A DNA stretch of 64,000 nucleotides. Origin: Pyrenopolyporus hunteri (taxonomy: Eukaryota > Ascomycota > Sordariomycetes > Xylariales > Hypoxylaceae). Below, one piece after another: positions 46,604-56,644 of the stretch (its first letter is position 1; each line of letters opens with the position of its first letter). A model generated the notes under the pieces. The model made no database searches, was not told the origin of the DNA, and saw only the letters and a list, made by a program, of their open reading frames with translations. The stretch is taken from NCBI GenBank assembly GCA_902806595.1, contig CADCXC010000011.1, positions 1,240,001-1,304,000 of the forward strand, read 5' to 3'. Both the position numbers and the translations under genes were made by a program.

Positions 46604-48213
46604 ATGGCATCTCGTCCTCAGAACATCGGCATCAAGGCCATTGAGTTTTACTCCCCTAGCCAGGTACGCTCTCGTCTGCCCTAGGACGTACGCCGTCCTT
46701 TCCTCCGACATCGCTCAAAATTCGTGGAGCCTCGAAGTAGAACCCCCCTACTGACGCTCTCGTGCCCTCTAGTATGTCGAGCAAGCCGAACTCGAGAAGT
46801 TTGACGGTGTCAGCACCGGCAAGTATACCATTGGTCTTGGTCAGACCAAGATGACCTTCTGCGATGACCGAGAAGGTGAGTTGTACCACTGCCTAACTTC
46901 AGAGCTCCTCCCGTGCGCCGTATACTAACAAGATGAAAATTCAGACATCTACTCGCTAGCTTTAACCGCCACCTCCAGGTTGCTGAAGAGCTACAACATC
47001 GACACCAACTCGATCGGCCGCCTCGAGGTCGGCACCGAGACCATCCTCGACAAATCCAAGTCTGTCAAGACCGTCCTGATGCAGCTGTTCGGCGACAACA
47101 CCAACATTGAGGGTGTCGACACCGTTAATGCTTGCTACGGTGGCACCAATGCCCTGTTCAACGCGGTTAACTGGGTTGAGTCCTCCGCCTGGGACGGCAG
47201 GGACGCTATCGTGGTGGCTGGCGATATTGCTCTCTACGCTAAGGGCAACGCGAGACCGACCGGCGGTGTCGGTTGCATTGCTATGCTGGTTGGCCCCAAT
47301 GCCCCCATAGTCGTCGAGCCTGGTCTACGTGGAACCTACATGCAACACGTGTACGACTTTTATAAGCCCGACCTGACCAGCGAATACCCATACGTGGACG
47401 GGCACTACTCGGTTAACTGCTACACCGAAGCCCTCGACGCCGCCTACCGCGCCTACTGCAAGCGGGAGGCTCAGCTACAGAACGGCCACGTTAACGGAAA
47501 CGGCGCCGCCGCCGACGAGGGTACGAAGACGGCCCTCGACCGCTTCGACTACCTTGCTTTCCACTCGCCGACCTGCAAAGTTGTCCAGAAATCATACGCA
47601 CGTCTCTTGTACCACGACTATCTTGCGAACCCCGACAGCCCTGCTTTTGCTGAGGTTCCGGGCGACATCCGGGATATGGACTACAAGAAGTCCTTGTCTG
47701 ACAAGGTTGTCGAGAAGACCTTTATGGCTCTCACAAAGAAGCGCTTCAACGAGCGCGTTGGCCCGGCTATCCAGGTTGCCACAAACTGTGGTAACATGTA
47801 CACCGCTAGTTTATGGGGTGGTCTTGCCAGCTTAATTGCTTACGTCGACAGCGCTACCCTCCAGGGGAAGCGTATCGGGCTCTTTAGCTACGGCTCCGGC
47901 TTGGCATCAAGTTTCCTCTCTGTGCGCGTCAAGGGCAGCACGGAGCAGATCGCCAAGGTTCTGGATATCCCTAACAGATTGGCCGCCAGGCGGGCCGTGC
48001 CCCCCGAGACATACGAGGCAGTAAGTTACAAATACCGACACCTTTCTAACCGTCCCTGAGACTAACGATTTCCAGTTTTGCGAGTTGCGCCACAAGGCTC
48101 ATCTCCAGAAGAACTACACGCCTCAAGGCGATGTATCCACCCTGGCCAGCGGAACCTACTACCTAGAGCGCGTTGACGACATGTTCAAGCGAATTTATTC
48201 AGTCAAGGCATAA
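46604..48213 (+). CDS. ERG13: Hydroxymethylglutaryl-CoA synthase
   Basis: Four exons (46604-46663, 46773-46875, 46945-48020, 48076-48213) encode 458 residues. The enzyme condenses acetyl-CoA with acetoacetyl-CoA to HMG-CoA, the second step of the mevalonate pathway. It begins MASRPQNIGIKAIEFYSPSQ. The catalytic cysteine is Cys118 in NACYGGTNALFNAVNW and the catalytic histidine His261 in YLAFHSPTCK; RLEVGTETILDKSKS and GSGLASSFLSVRV are further family blocks. Introns are 109, 69 and 55 bp with GTACGC, GTGAGT and GTAAGT donors. The first two lie near the 5' end and the last close to the stop, in phases 0, 1 and 0. The ATG sits in a good context (AAACCATGG). The neighbour on the opposite strand is the DHCR24-like gene, tail to tail. 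Confidence 0.97.
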
Positions 48214-49151
48214 ACGGGGAGCGAAGCTTTAGATGTAATCTACGTCGGATATAGACAGGCATTGATTTGCCGCGGCACCTGCTAGACATGGGTGATTATT
48301 GGCAGTTCCTAGACATTGAGGCGTATAAGCATGGCATCAAGGTCATTATACAATGCGAAAGACTAATGTGAGATAAGAGGGCTACTAATAATGTTGGGGG
48401 TGGCGGATGCCCGACTTGTATATACCAGGAGGACCTGAGTATCTCCTGTCACGACTCACGAATGCTGAATGAAAAAAGTTACCGAGTATTGGAATGTTTG
48501 CTCTACGAGTGACATGTGATCTAAGACTAAGAAACGTTCCTATTGGGTCTCATGGTATAGTATAGACCAGTCTCAAACCGACATAATCAATGGTGTTGAG
48601 GTCTGAGCTAGGGGTGGCCTATTTACAAGGTTTCATCTCTAGATCATTAGAGATGTGCTCTATGCTTGACTTCTCCCGACACCACATGACCAAGACTAAC
48701 GGGGCAAACTTATGGGGGACGATATTACGGGAGAATAGCCGTGGTAGAGATTTGAGTTGTTGGGTCTCGTTTCCCTAAGTCGGTTTATATAAACCTCTTT
48801 CCTAGGAAATATTAACTTTAGACTTTCTTGCTTACGGGTTCAATACAATCACAATCGCCGATATTGTCTATCATCTAATGTAATTAGGAGTAAGCCTCAT
48901 ACTGGAGACACCGAAGTATCTGGTTATAGGCTCCAAGGCCAAGCGCCTCTTAAGACTAGCCGACTCTATCAAGATGCCCGCCCCCCAAAGTGTAAATCTA
49001 ATACTGAGCAGAGTAATCTGACATGTCTAGGCATATATTCGTCTACGCTGATCCATGCTCGGGGGTAACACGTATCGCAAGGACGGTGGCACCAACTCCG
49101 CACTCCTTACTACGCGTGACGTGCGACAGGCAAGCCATCATTGCCATCTCT
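48214..49151. other. Convergent intergenic region, HMG-CoA synthase to DHCR24-like
   Basis: 938 bp between two stop codons, AT-leaning, with no convincing open frame and no repeat cluster. Transcription terminators of both genes must lie here. Confidence 0.5.
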
Positions 49152-50774
49152 TCACGCCATCTTCTTCTTCTCCTCGCCATGTCCTGCCTTCCCATCTCCA
49201 CCCCCACCCCTCCACCGCCACGTAGCGTTCCGATGGAGCATGTAATCGCGGCTCTGGATGCCCTTCCAGATGCCCCAGAGCCCACCGACGGGCCACAGCG
49301 CCTTGAGCCAGGGCCGCCATCCCTTCGGCTCCTCACCCGCCGCCCCGTCAGCCTTGACCCGCACCTTCTCGTACACGCTGGGCAGCGAAGTCGCCTTGTA
49401 CTTGCGCCGCAGCGCCTCATATGACGCCCGCTGCTCCTCGCCGTACACACGCCAGAACTCCTCCTCCGTGTAGTACGTGTGGGCGTACAGCCACTTAGTG
49501 CCGCCAAGCTCATCGACACGCTGCTCCAGCGCGCGGTTGGCCTGGACGAAGGCGGCTCGGTCTTTGGGACCCCACCCCCAGACGCCTATGTTGAGCATTT
49601 CGCCATCCCCTGTCCCGTCCCCTCCTTGCGCGGAGGGTCGGCGCAGGCGCGGGTGGAAGCTCGGCCGATTCGGCGTCTTCAGGGGGCACAGCCACAGGGG
49701 CCAGATGTCGAGGTGATCGGCGACGTAGTCGACGAAGGGCTCGGCGGACTCGTAGGGCATGCCGACGTCCTGGACGACGAAGCGGGCGCTCTCGCCGCTG
49801 CCGTGCAGCGCGCGGTACAGCATCCGCGTGTGCAGGAAGTCGTCCAGGAACCACCGGAAGAACCGGGTGAAGGGCACCGGCCAGAAGTAGTCGAACGCCG
49901 CCTGCCCCACCCAGAACCCGCCCCGGTCGTACCGGAACAGGTACTCGGCTAGCGGGATGTACTCGGTCACCGTGCTGCCGCCGTCTTGCTCTGAAGAGGA
50001 TGCCGGCAGCGCTTGCGTACGCTCCCGCACGTGCATGTAGAACCACGGGTCCCACGGGTGGCTGAATGTCTGTATGTGCGTGTCCTCGGAGGGCAGCTCG
50101 TCCGTCATCTTCCCCGTGATAATAACGCCGTGGTCCTTGGAGTACAATATCCCATCGACGTAGCCGTTCCCCTTCTCCTCCTTGCACTCCTCGCGAATCA
50201 CCCTCACCGCCTCCGCCACGCTCCTCGTGCGGCGGTACGTCGTGCGCACGAAGCGCTTCGCCTCGACCAGCTTCAGCTCGAGCAGCGTCGCGATGCCCAG
50301 CGTGCCCAGGGCGCCCGCCGCGCCGTCGAACAGGTCGCCGTGCGGGTGCGCGGCCCCGGGCCGCGCGACGACGACGTCGCCGTCGGGCAGCACCATCTCG
50401 ACGGAGCGGACGGAGCGGTCGAAGTACCCGTGGCGGAAGGACGAGCTCTCGCCCGCGGTCCCCGCGAACCCGCCGCCGGCCGTGATCCCGGGGAACTCCG
50501 TGACGACGGGGGGCACGAGCCCGAGCGGCAGCGTGCGCTCGACCAGCCGGTCCATGGGCACGTTCGGCTCGACGAGCGCGGTGCGCCGCGCCGCGTCCAC
50601 GGCCACGACGTGCCGCAGCCCGCTGATGTCCACGACACGCCGCCACCCGGACTTCTGGTGCGGCGGCCGCGTCGAGTTCGTGCTCCCGTGCCAGATCCGG
50701 TACGGCTCCGCGCGCTCGAAGAACCCGCGGACTGTGGCGGAGACGGCGCGCACCGCTTGTCGGTGGCGCTCCAT
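49152..50774 (-). CDS. DHCR24-like FAD-binding oxidoreductase
   Basis: An intronless, very GC-rich frame of 540 residues. The N-terminal half is a PCMH-type FAD-binding domain: VVDISGLRHVVAVDAARRTA, then EFPGITAGGGFAGTAGESSS with FRHGYFDRSV, which is the DHCR24/Dim1 signature. The C-terminal half contains GGFWVGQAAFDYFWPVPFTR, VVQDVGMPYESAEPFVDY and GGTKWLYAHTYYTEEEFW, typical of delta-24-sterol reductases (about 516 residues in man). In animals and plants the enzyme reduces the C24 double bond of sterols with NADPH. Ergosterol-making fungi do not need that step in the usual route, so the fungal homologue may act on another sterol or lipid; this is inference. No N-terminal membrane anchor is obvious. 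High GC makes the other frames open too, and those are shadows. Confidence 0.87.
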   Translation of the reverse strand: MERHRQAVRAVSATVRGFFERAEPYRIWHGSTNSTRPPHQKSGWRRVVDISGLRHVVAVDAARRTALVEPNVPMDRLVERTLPLGLVPPVVTEFPGITAGGGFAGTAGESSSFRHGYFDRSVRSVEMVLPDGDVVVARPGAAHPHGDLFDGAAGALGTLGIATLLELKLVEAKRFVRTTYRRTRSVAEAVRVIREECKEEKGNGYVDGILYSKDHGVIITGKMTDELPSEDTHIQTFSHPWDPWFYMHVRERTQALPASSSEQDGGSTVTEYIPLAEYLFRYDRGGFWVGQAAFDYFWPVPFTRFFRWFLDDFLHTRMLYRALHGSGESARFVVQDVGMPYESAEPFVDYVADHLDIWPLWLCPLKTPNRPSFHPRLRRPSAQGGDGTGDGEMLNIGVWGWGPKDRAAFVQANRALEQRVDELGGTKWLYAHTYYTEEEFWRVYGEEQRASYEALRRKYKATSLPSVYEKVRVKADGAAGEEPKGWRPWLKALWPVGGLWGIWKGIQSRDYMLHRNATWRWRGGGGDGKAGHGEEKKKMA

Positions 50775-51498
50775 TGGGTTTGGTTGTGCTTGCGCTTCTT
50801 CTTCTGCTTATAGGCCTTAGAAGGGATGAGTACCTACCTAGGTAGGTGGGTAAGGTCTATAAATACCTAGGTAGATAGCCTGCACTCAGGGCGGCTTCGC
50901 CTGTGTAAGTCGGGTCCTTCGTTAGGACTGAGTATTGAGTGTTGAGTGCTGGTACATGTACTCGGACTAAGAATTTTTTACAGAAGGGTACTCCCCCTAG
51001 GAATATGCGGTAAAGGGCAACTAACGTAAGCCAGCTGACCCCTGAACGTTAGTGTCCCGGACCCCCGGAGACGTCGCTGTTAGTGAGCTGCTTTAGCGCT
51101 AACTCCACTGTCGTTTCCGCCTGGAGCCGCTGGGTTGGGTGAGTTAGCAATCAAAGGCTTCTCTCCTGGTTTAGGTAGGTACATGAATGTAAGTAAGATA
51201 GGTGCGTTTCGTTTCTTCTGAGGTATTTACATTCACTTATGAGAGCTCTCCATTCCTACATATCATAAGATTGTCTATGTGTAAACCCATTACCACAATT
51301 GTACGAAGATGTTCTGTTGCTAAATACACATCCTCTTCTACGTACATATTATAAAAAAGGTGCAGTTTCCCCTTAGGATACAAGACGTCGTGGACGATAC
51401 TTACGCGTTACCTCTTATACATAACTATATCCAATGATCTTATATAAACTGTCTATAAAATTCCTCCTCGACCTCGCTATATTAAACGCGATGGTAAC
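50775..51498. other. Intergenic interval
   Basis: The sequence lies upstream of the DHCR24-like gene and downstream of the hydrolase gene. TACCTAGGTAGGT words lie directly upstream of the DHCR24-like start at 50832-50875, and another group is at about 51172-51205. No gene is seen. Confidence 0.5.
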
Positions 51499-52998
51499 TC
51501 ATAACTTTGCCTCCGGCATGTCAGGAGGCGGTGCAATCGGCGACTCTTGCGCCGCTACCTTCTTCCTCGCCATCTCCTTTACTTCTTCATCGCTGAACGG
51601 CGTCAGTTTATCCACATCGATATCCGACTCTTCTAAGGTTTTCGCTTTGATAGTTTTATAAGATGGCTGGACCTTCTTCGGGTCTTCGCACACCGCCTTG
51701 ACGAATTTGGCGAAACCCTCCCGGTTCCGTTGAGCCTCGGGGAGCTTCGATAAAAGATCCTCGAATACGTGTGGCATAGCTTCAAACTCTTCGAACACCA
51801 CCGTCACGCCGTCCCGAGTGAGCTTCGACGCTATGAATTTAATCTCGTCCGCGATGCTTTCCCAGCCGCAGGATATGTAGATCGGCGGTGCCCCCTCCCA
51901 TGACTTGTTCAGCTGCAGACAGCCTAACGGATGAAGCAAGTAGGCGTCGTCGATGTATACGTGCTTTCGTGGAGGGGTAGTCGGCCATATGTCATCCGGT
52001 GGTGGCTGATGCTCCTCCGAGAGTAGTCTTGGGGGAGGAAGGTAACACCATTGTATATTGTTGATCAGCGAGGGCATCGTTTGTAAGAGGTCGATCCACG
52101 GAGACATAGAGGCAAGCCCGGCGGGAAGGGGAACCTCTCGTTCCTCACCGAACCAAGCAATCTTGAGGTTCTGTCGTCGAATCTCTAGTACGATTTGAAG
52201 AAGTGCTAGAGCGAGGTTCCCGCCCGCGCTATCGCCTCCGAACACAATGTCCCCGGGGGCAACAGCTTCGTGTATAGAACCAGGTGGCGGATACAGGAGA
52301 GTAAAATACGACACCAAGGCATCTAGCAACGCAGTTGGAAAAGCATGCTGCGGCGCGAGCCGATACCGAACCGAGTAAGCGCGGCCGCCGGTCAACCTCG
52401 TCAACCTCTTCATCATGCGCCTATGCGTCGCCGGGTCGCACAAGTAAAACGCGCCGCCGTGGAAATACAGGATCGTCGACGAATTCGTGCACTCTTTCGT
52501 CAGCTCGCGGTATTTCTCCTCCTCCGAGATATCCGGCAGCTTCGAGTCCTTGGTCGCCCCGGCCCTGTACCTCGTCCACTCGGCCTCCACAGGGACGATA
52601 TCGGGGATCTTGAAGGACGGCGGCGACCCCCTAGCGCTGGGGTCTCCTAAGGCCTCGACCGCCGATAACAGCGCGTCTCGGATATCGTGCTCGGGAGGCA
52701 CCTGGGACGCCACGGCGCTAACCCACAGCTTGCCCTTGACGCCGGGGTCGCGCAGCGTCATGGCCTGGATCTGAGACATGGGCCTTGGCTTTACCGGGTC
52801 GGCCAGCGACCGCACGATGGAGATGATCACATCCGTCCTGAGGTCCCGATACTTGGACGTCTCGGATTTCTTGAGGATGTGCTGTAGGATGACCTTGATG
52901 ATTAGGGGGATCTTGGGCAAGATGCCCCACAAAAGTTCGAGCTGGCTAATGCCGGATTGTTCCCCGCCGGATTCTTTCTTTCTTTTGTCGGTAGACAT
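51499..52998 (-). CDS. Alpha/beta hydrolase, hormone-sensitive-lipase-type esterase
   Basis: An intronless frame of 499 residues. The oxyanion-hole motif HGG is at 180-182 (ILYFHGGAFYL) and the nucleophile Ser257 lies in GGDSAGGN (254-261); the probable acid/base His is in EEFEAMPHVFEDL near the C-terminus. This is the HSL (abhydrolase_3) layout. An amphipathic, hydrophobic stretch at about 20-42 (ELLWGILPKIPLIIKVILQ) may associate with membranes or lipid droplets. The acidic C-terminal extension (DIDVDKLTPFSDEEVKEMA) is outside the core domain. Family members cleave short acyl esters, steryl or carbamate-like substrates; the substrate cannot be predicted. Confidence 0.88.
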   Translation of the reverse strand: MSTDKRKKESGGEQSGISQLELLWGILPKIPLIIKVILQHILKKSETSKYRDLRTDVIISIVRSLADPVKPRPMSQIQAMTLRDPGVKGKLWVSAVASQVPPEHDIRDALLSAVEALGDPSARGSPPSFKIPDIVPVEAEWTRYRAGATKDSKLPDISEEEKYRELTKECTNSSTILYFHGGAFYLCDPATHRRMMKRLTRLTGGRAYSVRYRLAPQHAFPTALLDALVSYFTLLYPPPGSIHEAVAPGDIVFGGDSAGGNLALALLQIVLEIRRQNLKIAWFGEEREVPLPAGLASMSPWIDLLQTMPSLINNIQWCYLPPPRLLSEEHQPPPDDIWPTTPPRKHVYIDDAYLLHPLGCLQLNKSWEGAPPIYISCGWESIADEIKFIASKLTRDGVTVVFEEFEAMPHVFEDLLSKLPEAQRNREGFAKFVKAVCEDPKKVQPSYKTIKAKTLEESDIDVDKLTPFSDEEVKEMARKKVAAQESPIAPPPDMPEAKL

Positions 52999-54678
52999 GG
53001 TGACTTGCCGGGAGCTAGATAGGTAGGTAGATTTTGCGATGCCGACCAGATATGTGTGAATATAATATCTTCTATGGACTAAGTAGGGAGTGGGAGTTGT
53101 CCAAAGGCGTTTCCAACAGGTTTAAGCGGTGGGTATGAAATTAATCATTTTAATAGAAAAAGCAAGTAGTCAAACGGAAAGCCGTTAAGAGCTTTCCACA
53201 TTAACAAAACCAACGAGTATATACGCAAATTATTCCCAACCCATGCATAGGTAATTATAACTATTGTATATAGCTATCGTCCCATTGATGACAAATGCTA
53301 GACGGAATTCAACAATCCCCCGTACTCCGTAAACCATATCATACGGAGGCATTGTTCATTAAGCTGGGTAGGCTATCCAACATACGCGTGGCGGGTTGAT
53401 CTAAATGGAACGCTGCAAGCGTACGCAGTAAATGAGCCTCGGCACCCCGAATACTTGCCTAGGTAAACGCGCCACGCCCTATAGCAGACAAAGGCGCTTA
53501 ATTGGTTAGGGACTGTTAAGCTAAATATAGGGGTAAAGTTCAACTGCTATGGTTCTTGCTTTGGATGCTACATATTATATTTAACAATACTCAAGACTAT
53601 ATATTCTTGGACAACTCGGTCAAATGCTATTTTCTCCTAAGGACACAACTTAGTATTCATGATAATCTCTTCCCACTATTGGGCATCTTATTTTTATGAT
53701 TAAGAAGTGTACTTATCTCGTACGACTGTCAGCAAGAAACAAGAATGGCACCTTGGCGTGGCAATCCCATAGTCTATTAGCCTCTTAGTCCCTGTCAATA
53801 AATGAAACGAATTTACACCGTTCTACTCATAGGATCCAGAGCAAGCAAGGCGTGGCTTTTCATTCATTGAAACTTATTATGTTGTATAGATGTGGGAAAT
53901 GAGTAGGTTGGTATGTACTATCTAAATTAGAAATATAACTGGCCTGTCGACTTTACTTAGCGCTGCCAGAGTTGGCATAAACTCGGGCGAGCATGGGCGA
54001 AAAGTCTAAAGGGAGATACTTTGCTATGTACGGATGTGGCTTTCAAAAGTTCTGTCCATACCAGAAATATTAGCCAGCCGTCATACTATTTCTACAGCTG
54101 TCTGCCAGCCGTTCCGTCTTAAGATAACGACCACCATATTATATACGCTAAATTTTAATGAATACCCGCTATAATTCAGCGCGTATCCACTAAGATTTAG
54201 TGGACATCCTGAAATTTTAGCCTTGGATAATAGCCCTGTTATCTTTTCGAAAATGCGCCAACTGATGCCGCACTGACAAAATGATGTGGCAGCTGCTGGA
54301 TTTTTCTAGTATGGACAAAACTTTTGAAAGCCACATCCGTATAACGAAATATAATAAACCTGAGACTGCTTACAGCCGTGAATATCGGCTTCGGTTTCTT
54401 ATTTATTTCCCCGCTACATAGATAGGTAATTATAAGCACTTGAAAGGAAAATGGACGTTAAGCATGTCCATGCAATTATAATACCAAGTTCGTCGGCTCG
54501 TCCCTTAACGTACACGTTTTGCCCGAAGACTCGTCTCTAGCCGCCTCCTTACGTCGAAGGCTCACCCGTGAATGCTGCATAAACCCTCCGATGTGCCCTG
54601 CCTTTTATAGAAAAGATTGCCTGATCGTAAAACTAACGCCGAACTACTAATGCGCGCCTAGGTGCTTTGGTATGTGTA
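52999..54678. other. AT-rich intergenic interval with a MITE-like element
   Basis: About 1.7 kb between the hydrolase promoter side and the PEX14 stop codon. Much of it is AT-rich and frames are tiny. It contains the inverted-repeat element at 54030-54341. No gene or RNA was recognised. Confidence 0.55.
54030..54341. mobile_element. MITE-like element with 30-odd bp terminal inverted repeats and TA duplication
   Basis: The left end (54030-54062, starting TACGGATGTGGCTTTCAAAA) reappears as reverse complement at the right end (54309-54341) with one difference, a C against a T. Both ends begin with TA, so TA is the likely target duplication, as in Tc1/mariner (Fot/Pot-type) fungal elements. The core is non-coding and folds back on itself: 54147-54160 pairs imperfectly with 54210-54221, and 54186-54204 is a perfect 8 bp hairpin with a 3-base loop. 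The element lies about 340 bp beyond the PEX14 stop codon. Confidence 0.75.
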
Positions 54679-55947
54679 TTAAGAGCTGGACTCGGCCTCT
54701 TGCTGCGAACTGCCCGCATCATCCGACTTGCTCGCCGCCAGCTGCCACGCGGGAATCGATGCCTTTGTGGGTGTCATTCCGCTTGAGAAGGGGGTGGATC
54801 GGCCGCCGAGAGCCGAGAAGTCCGGCTTGCTACCGTTAGCCTGGGGCGAGGCCTCGTCTCGTAGGGCTTGTTTTGCGTCCTCGATCTCCTTAGCTATTGC
54901 GTCGATCCCTGGGCTCGAGTCACCGCTGGCGGTAGGCGCCGCGACACTGTTAGTAGTCGGCTTAAGGTAACCGTTCGTGTTAAGAGACGGCGGTGCTGGG
55001 CTGCTGGCGGAACTGTTCATCCGCTGCCCGATGAGCGACTTCAGACTCTTGACTTCGTTGGCGATCTCCTTTAGTCGGTTGTCTGTAAATTCCTTGTTGG
55101 CGTGCATGGACTTAGGAATAACACCCTTCAGGGCCTTCATCTCGTCGCGTAGTCGCTCCGTCTCGTCTTCGTGACGTCGGCTGGCGGATTTCGTGTCTCG
55201 CATGAACGTCTCCAACTCTTCTAGTACCTTATCGAGCTTTTCGGTCCGTTCCTTCTCCGAACTCTTCAGCTCCTCCGTATCTTTGGTCAGCTGCTCGAGC
55301 GTCGCGAAGGCCTTCTCGAATTGCTCGTCCACGAATGCTTTGTCTTGTTCTAGTTTTTCCGGGGTCGGCGGTGAGACCAAGGGGAGGAGATATCGCTATC
55401 ATGGAATTAGGCTCTGGCAGGTTTACCCACGAACGAAACTAGAGAAATCCGTCGTACCTTAGAGATGAAATATAAGCCGTAGCTAACTCCACCCATCACA
55501 GTGGCCATGATAAACCAATCCCGCCAGTCCCTCTTAGGCGCTTCTGGAGGTGGTGCCGGCCATCCGTACGGCTGTGATTGATACTGGCCATAGTATGGCT
55601 GGTGTTGGGCGGGACTGGAGGAAGGTTGTGATGCTGGCGATGAGGTAGGAACAGGGGCTGTCGGTGAACCACACCGCGCGAAGGCCATGTCGATTTCTTC
55701 CTGGGTCAAATTCTTGGAGCGCAGAAAGGATAGCTTGCTCTCGGTAGGCGAAGAGGCGACATTCGGATCTTGTAAGACTGGTGGGTTGGTTGTGGTTTGT
55801 TAGCGATGCTTCTCTTTATTTTCTCGATGGAGATACTCGATACTCAATACCCAATAGGTAATCAATAATCAACTATCGAAGGATTCAAGTGGCTGGTAAT
55901 CACTTACAAGTGACCGCGGAGGTCACGACGTCCTCCCGGATTGGCAT
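54679..55947 (-). CDS. PEX14: Peroxisomal docking protein Pex14
   Basis: Three exons (55908-55947, 55458-55777, 54679-55395) encode 358 residues. Pex14 is the membrane docking factor that receives cargo-loaded Pex5 (PTS1) and Pex7 (PTS2) receptors. The first 50 residues are the conserved three-helix Pex5-binding domain: MPIREDVVTSAVTFLQDP, then SKLSFLRSKNLTQEEIDMAF. A Pro/Gln-rich linker, one membrane segment (about 101-118, WFIMATVMGGVSYGLYFI), a coiled coil (about 135-235) and a disordered tail follow. Intron 1 (55778-55907, 130 bp) splits the N-terminal domain after T13; intron 2 (55396-55457, 62 bp) lies just after the membrane segment and joins FISK to RYLLPLVSPPTP, matching the family. 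Start and all phases are consistent. Confidence 0.95.
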
Positions 55948-56644
55948 GATTGATATATTATTTATAAGCGAAAAATCATTTCAGAAGGTTGATGTCGAGT
56001 ACGAAAAACGGCGCCGCGTACCGGGGGTTATGGCAGAAGCTGGAGTTGGAGTTGGAATTGAAGTTGTCGCGTCGAGGCTGAAGACAAGAACGACCCAATG
56101 ACGAACCCCGGCCGTATCCATTAAAAATGAACCGAGGCAACACGGCTTTATTCGATAAGTACCTACCTACATGTAGCCCTTATGTAAGCAAATGATTAGG
56201 TAATTCTATATATAGGTACCTTTGTATACATGTAGCACATGCACGTGTCTCGTGTGTAGCGTGCACAGCTTCAAAGTAAAGGCAGGTGCGGGATATCCAA
56301 CGACGCTCTTACCAAGAACATCGAAGATGCCATCCATCATATGCTACATGTAGGTACCTACGTATGTAGGTATTAGCACACATGTACGAGATACATAGAT
56401 GCTTCTTATTGTGTTGATGCAGGTATTTTAAGCGGTAGGTCTTTCTACCTGACTCGGATAAAAAACCTAACCACCTAACCACAGAACCCTCCAAGTTGGA
56501 CACTCCGCCTGGACAAACCTACGTAGTAGAGACGCCAACGAGGCACGCATACACTTACATGACACTTGCAATTGATCTTATTTCGATTCCAACCTACAGA
56601 GCAAGTCAATTGCAAACCTCCCTAGATATTGTACCTATTCTACC
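55948..56644. other. Intergenic interval upstream of PEX14
   Basis: 697 bp between the PEX14 start and the stop of the HeLo-like gene, both on the minus strand. TACCTACATGTA words lie at about 56160-56225 and 56342-56372. No gene is seen. Confidence 0.5.

Noticed and set aside
49510..50646. Long Arg/Ala/Gly-rich open frame on the minus strand
   Set aside because: It overlaps the DHCR24-like gene in another frame; high GC removes stops, and the product is low complexity.
22205..50774. Sterol gene cluster (ERG27, HMG-CoA synthase, DHCR24-like)
   Set aside because: They are spread over 28 kb and separated by unrelated housekeeping genes; only the last two are neighbours.
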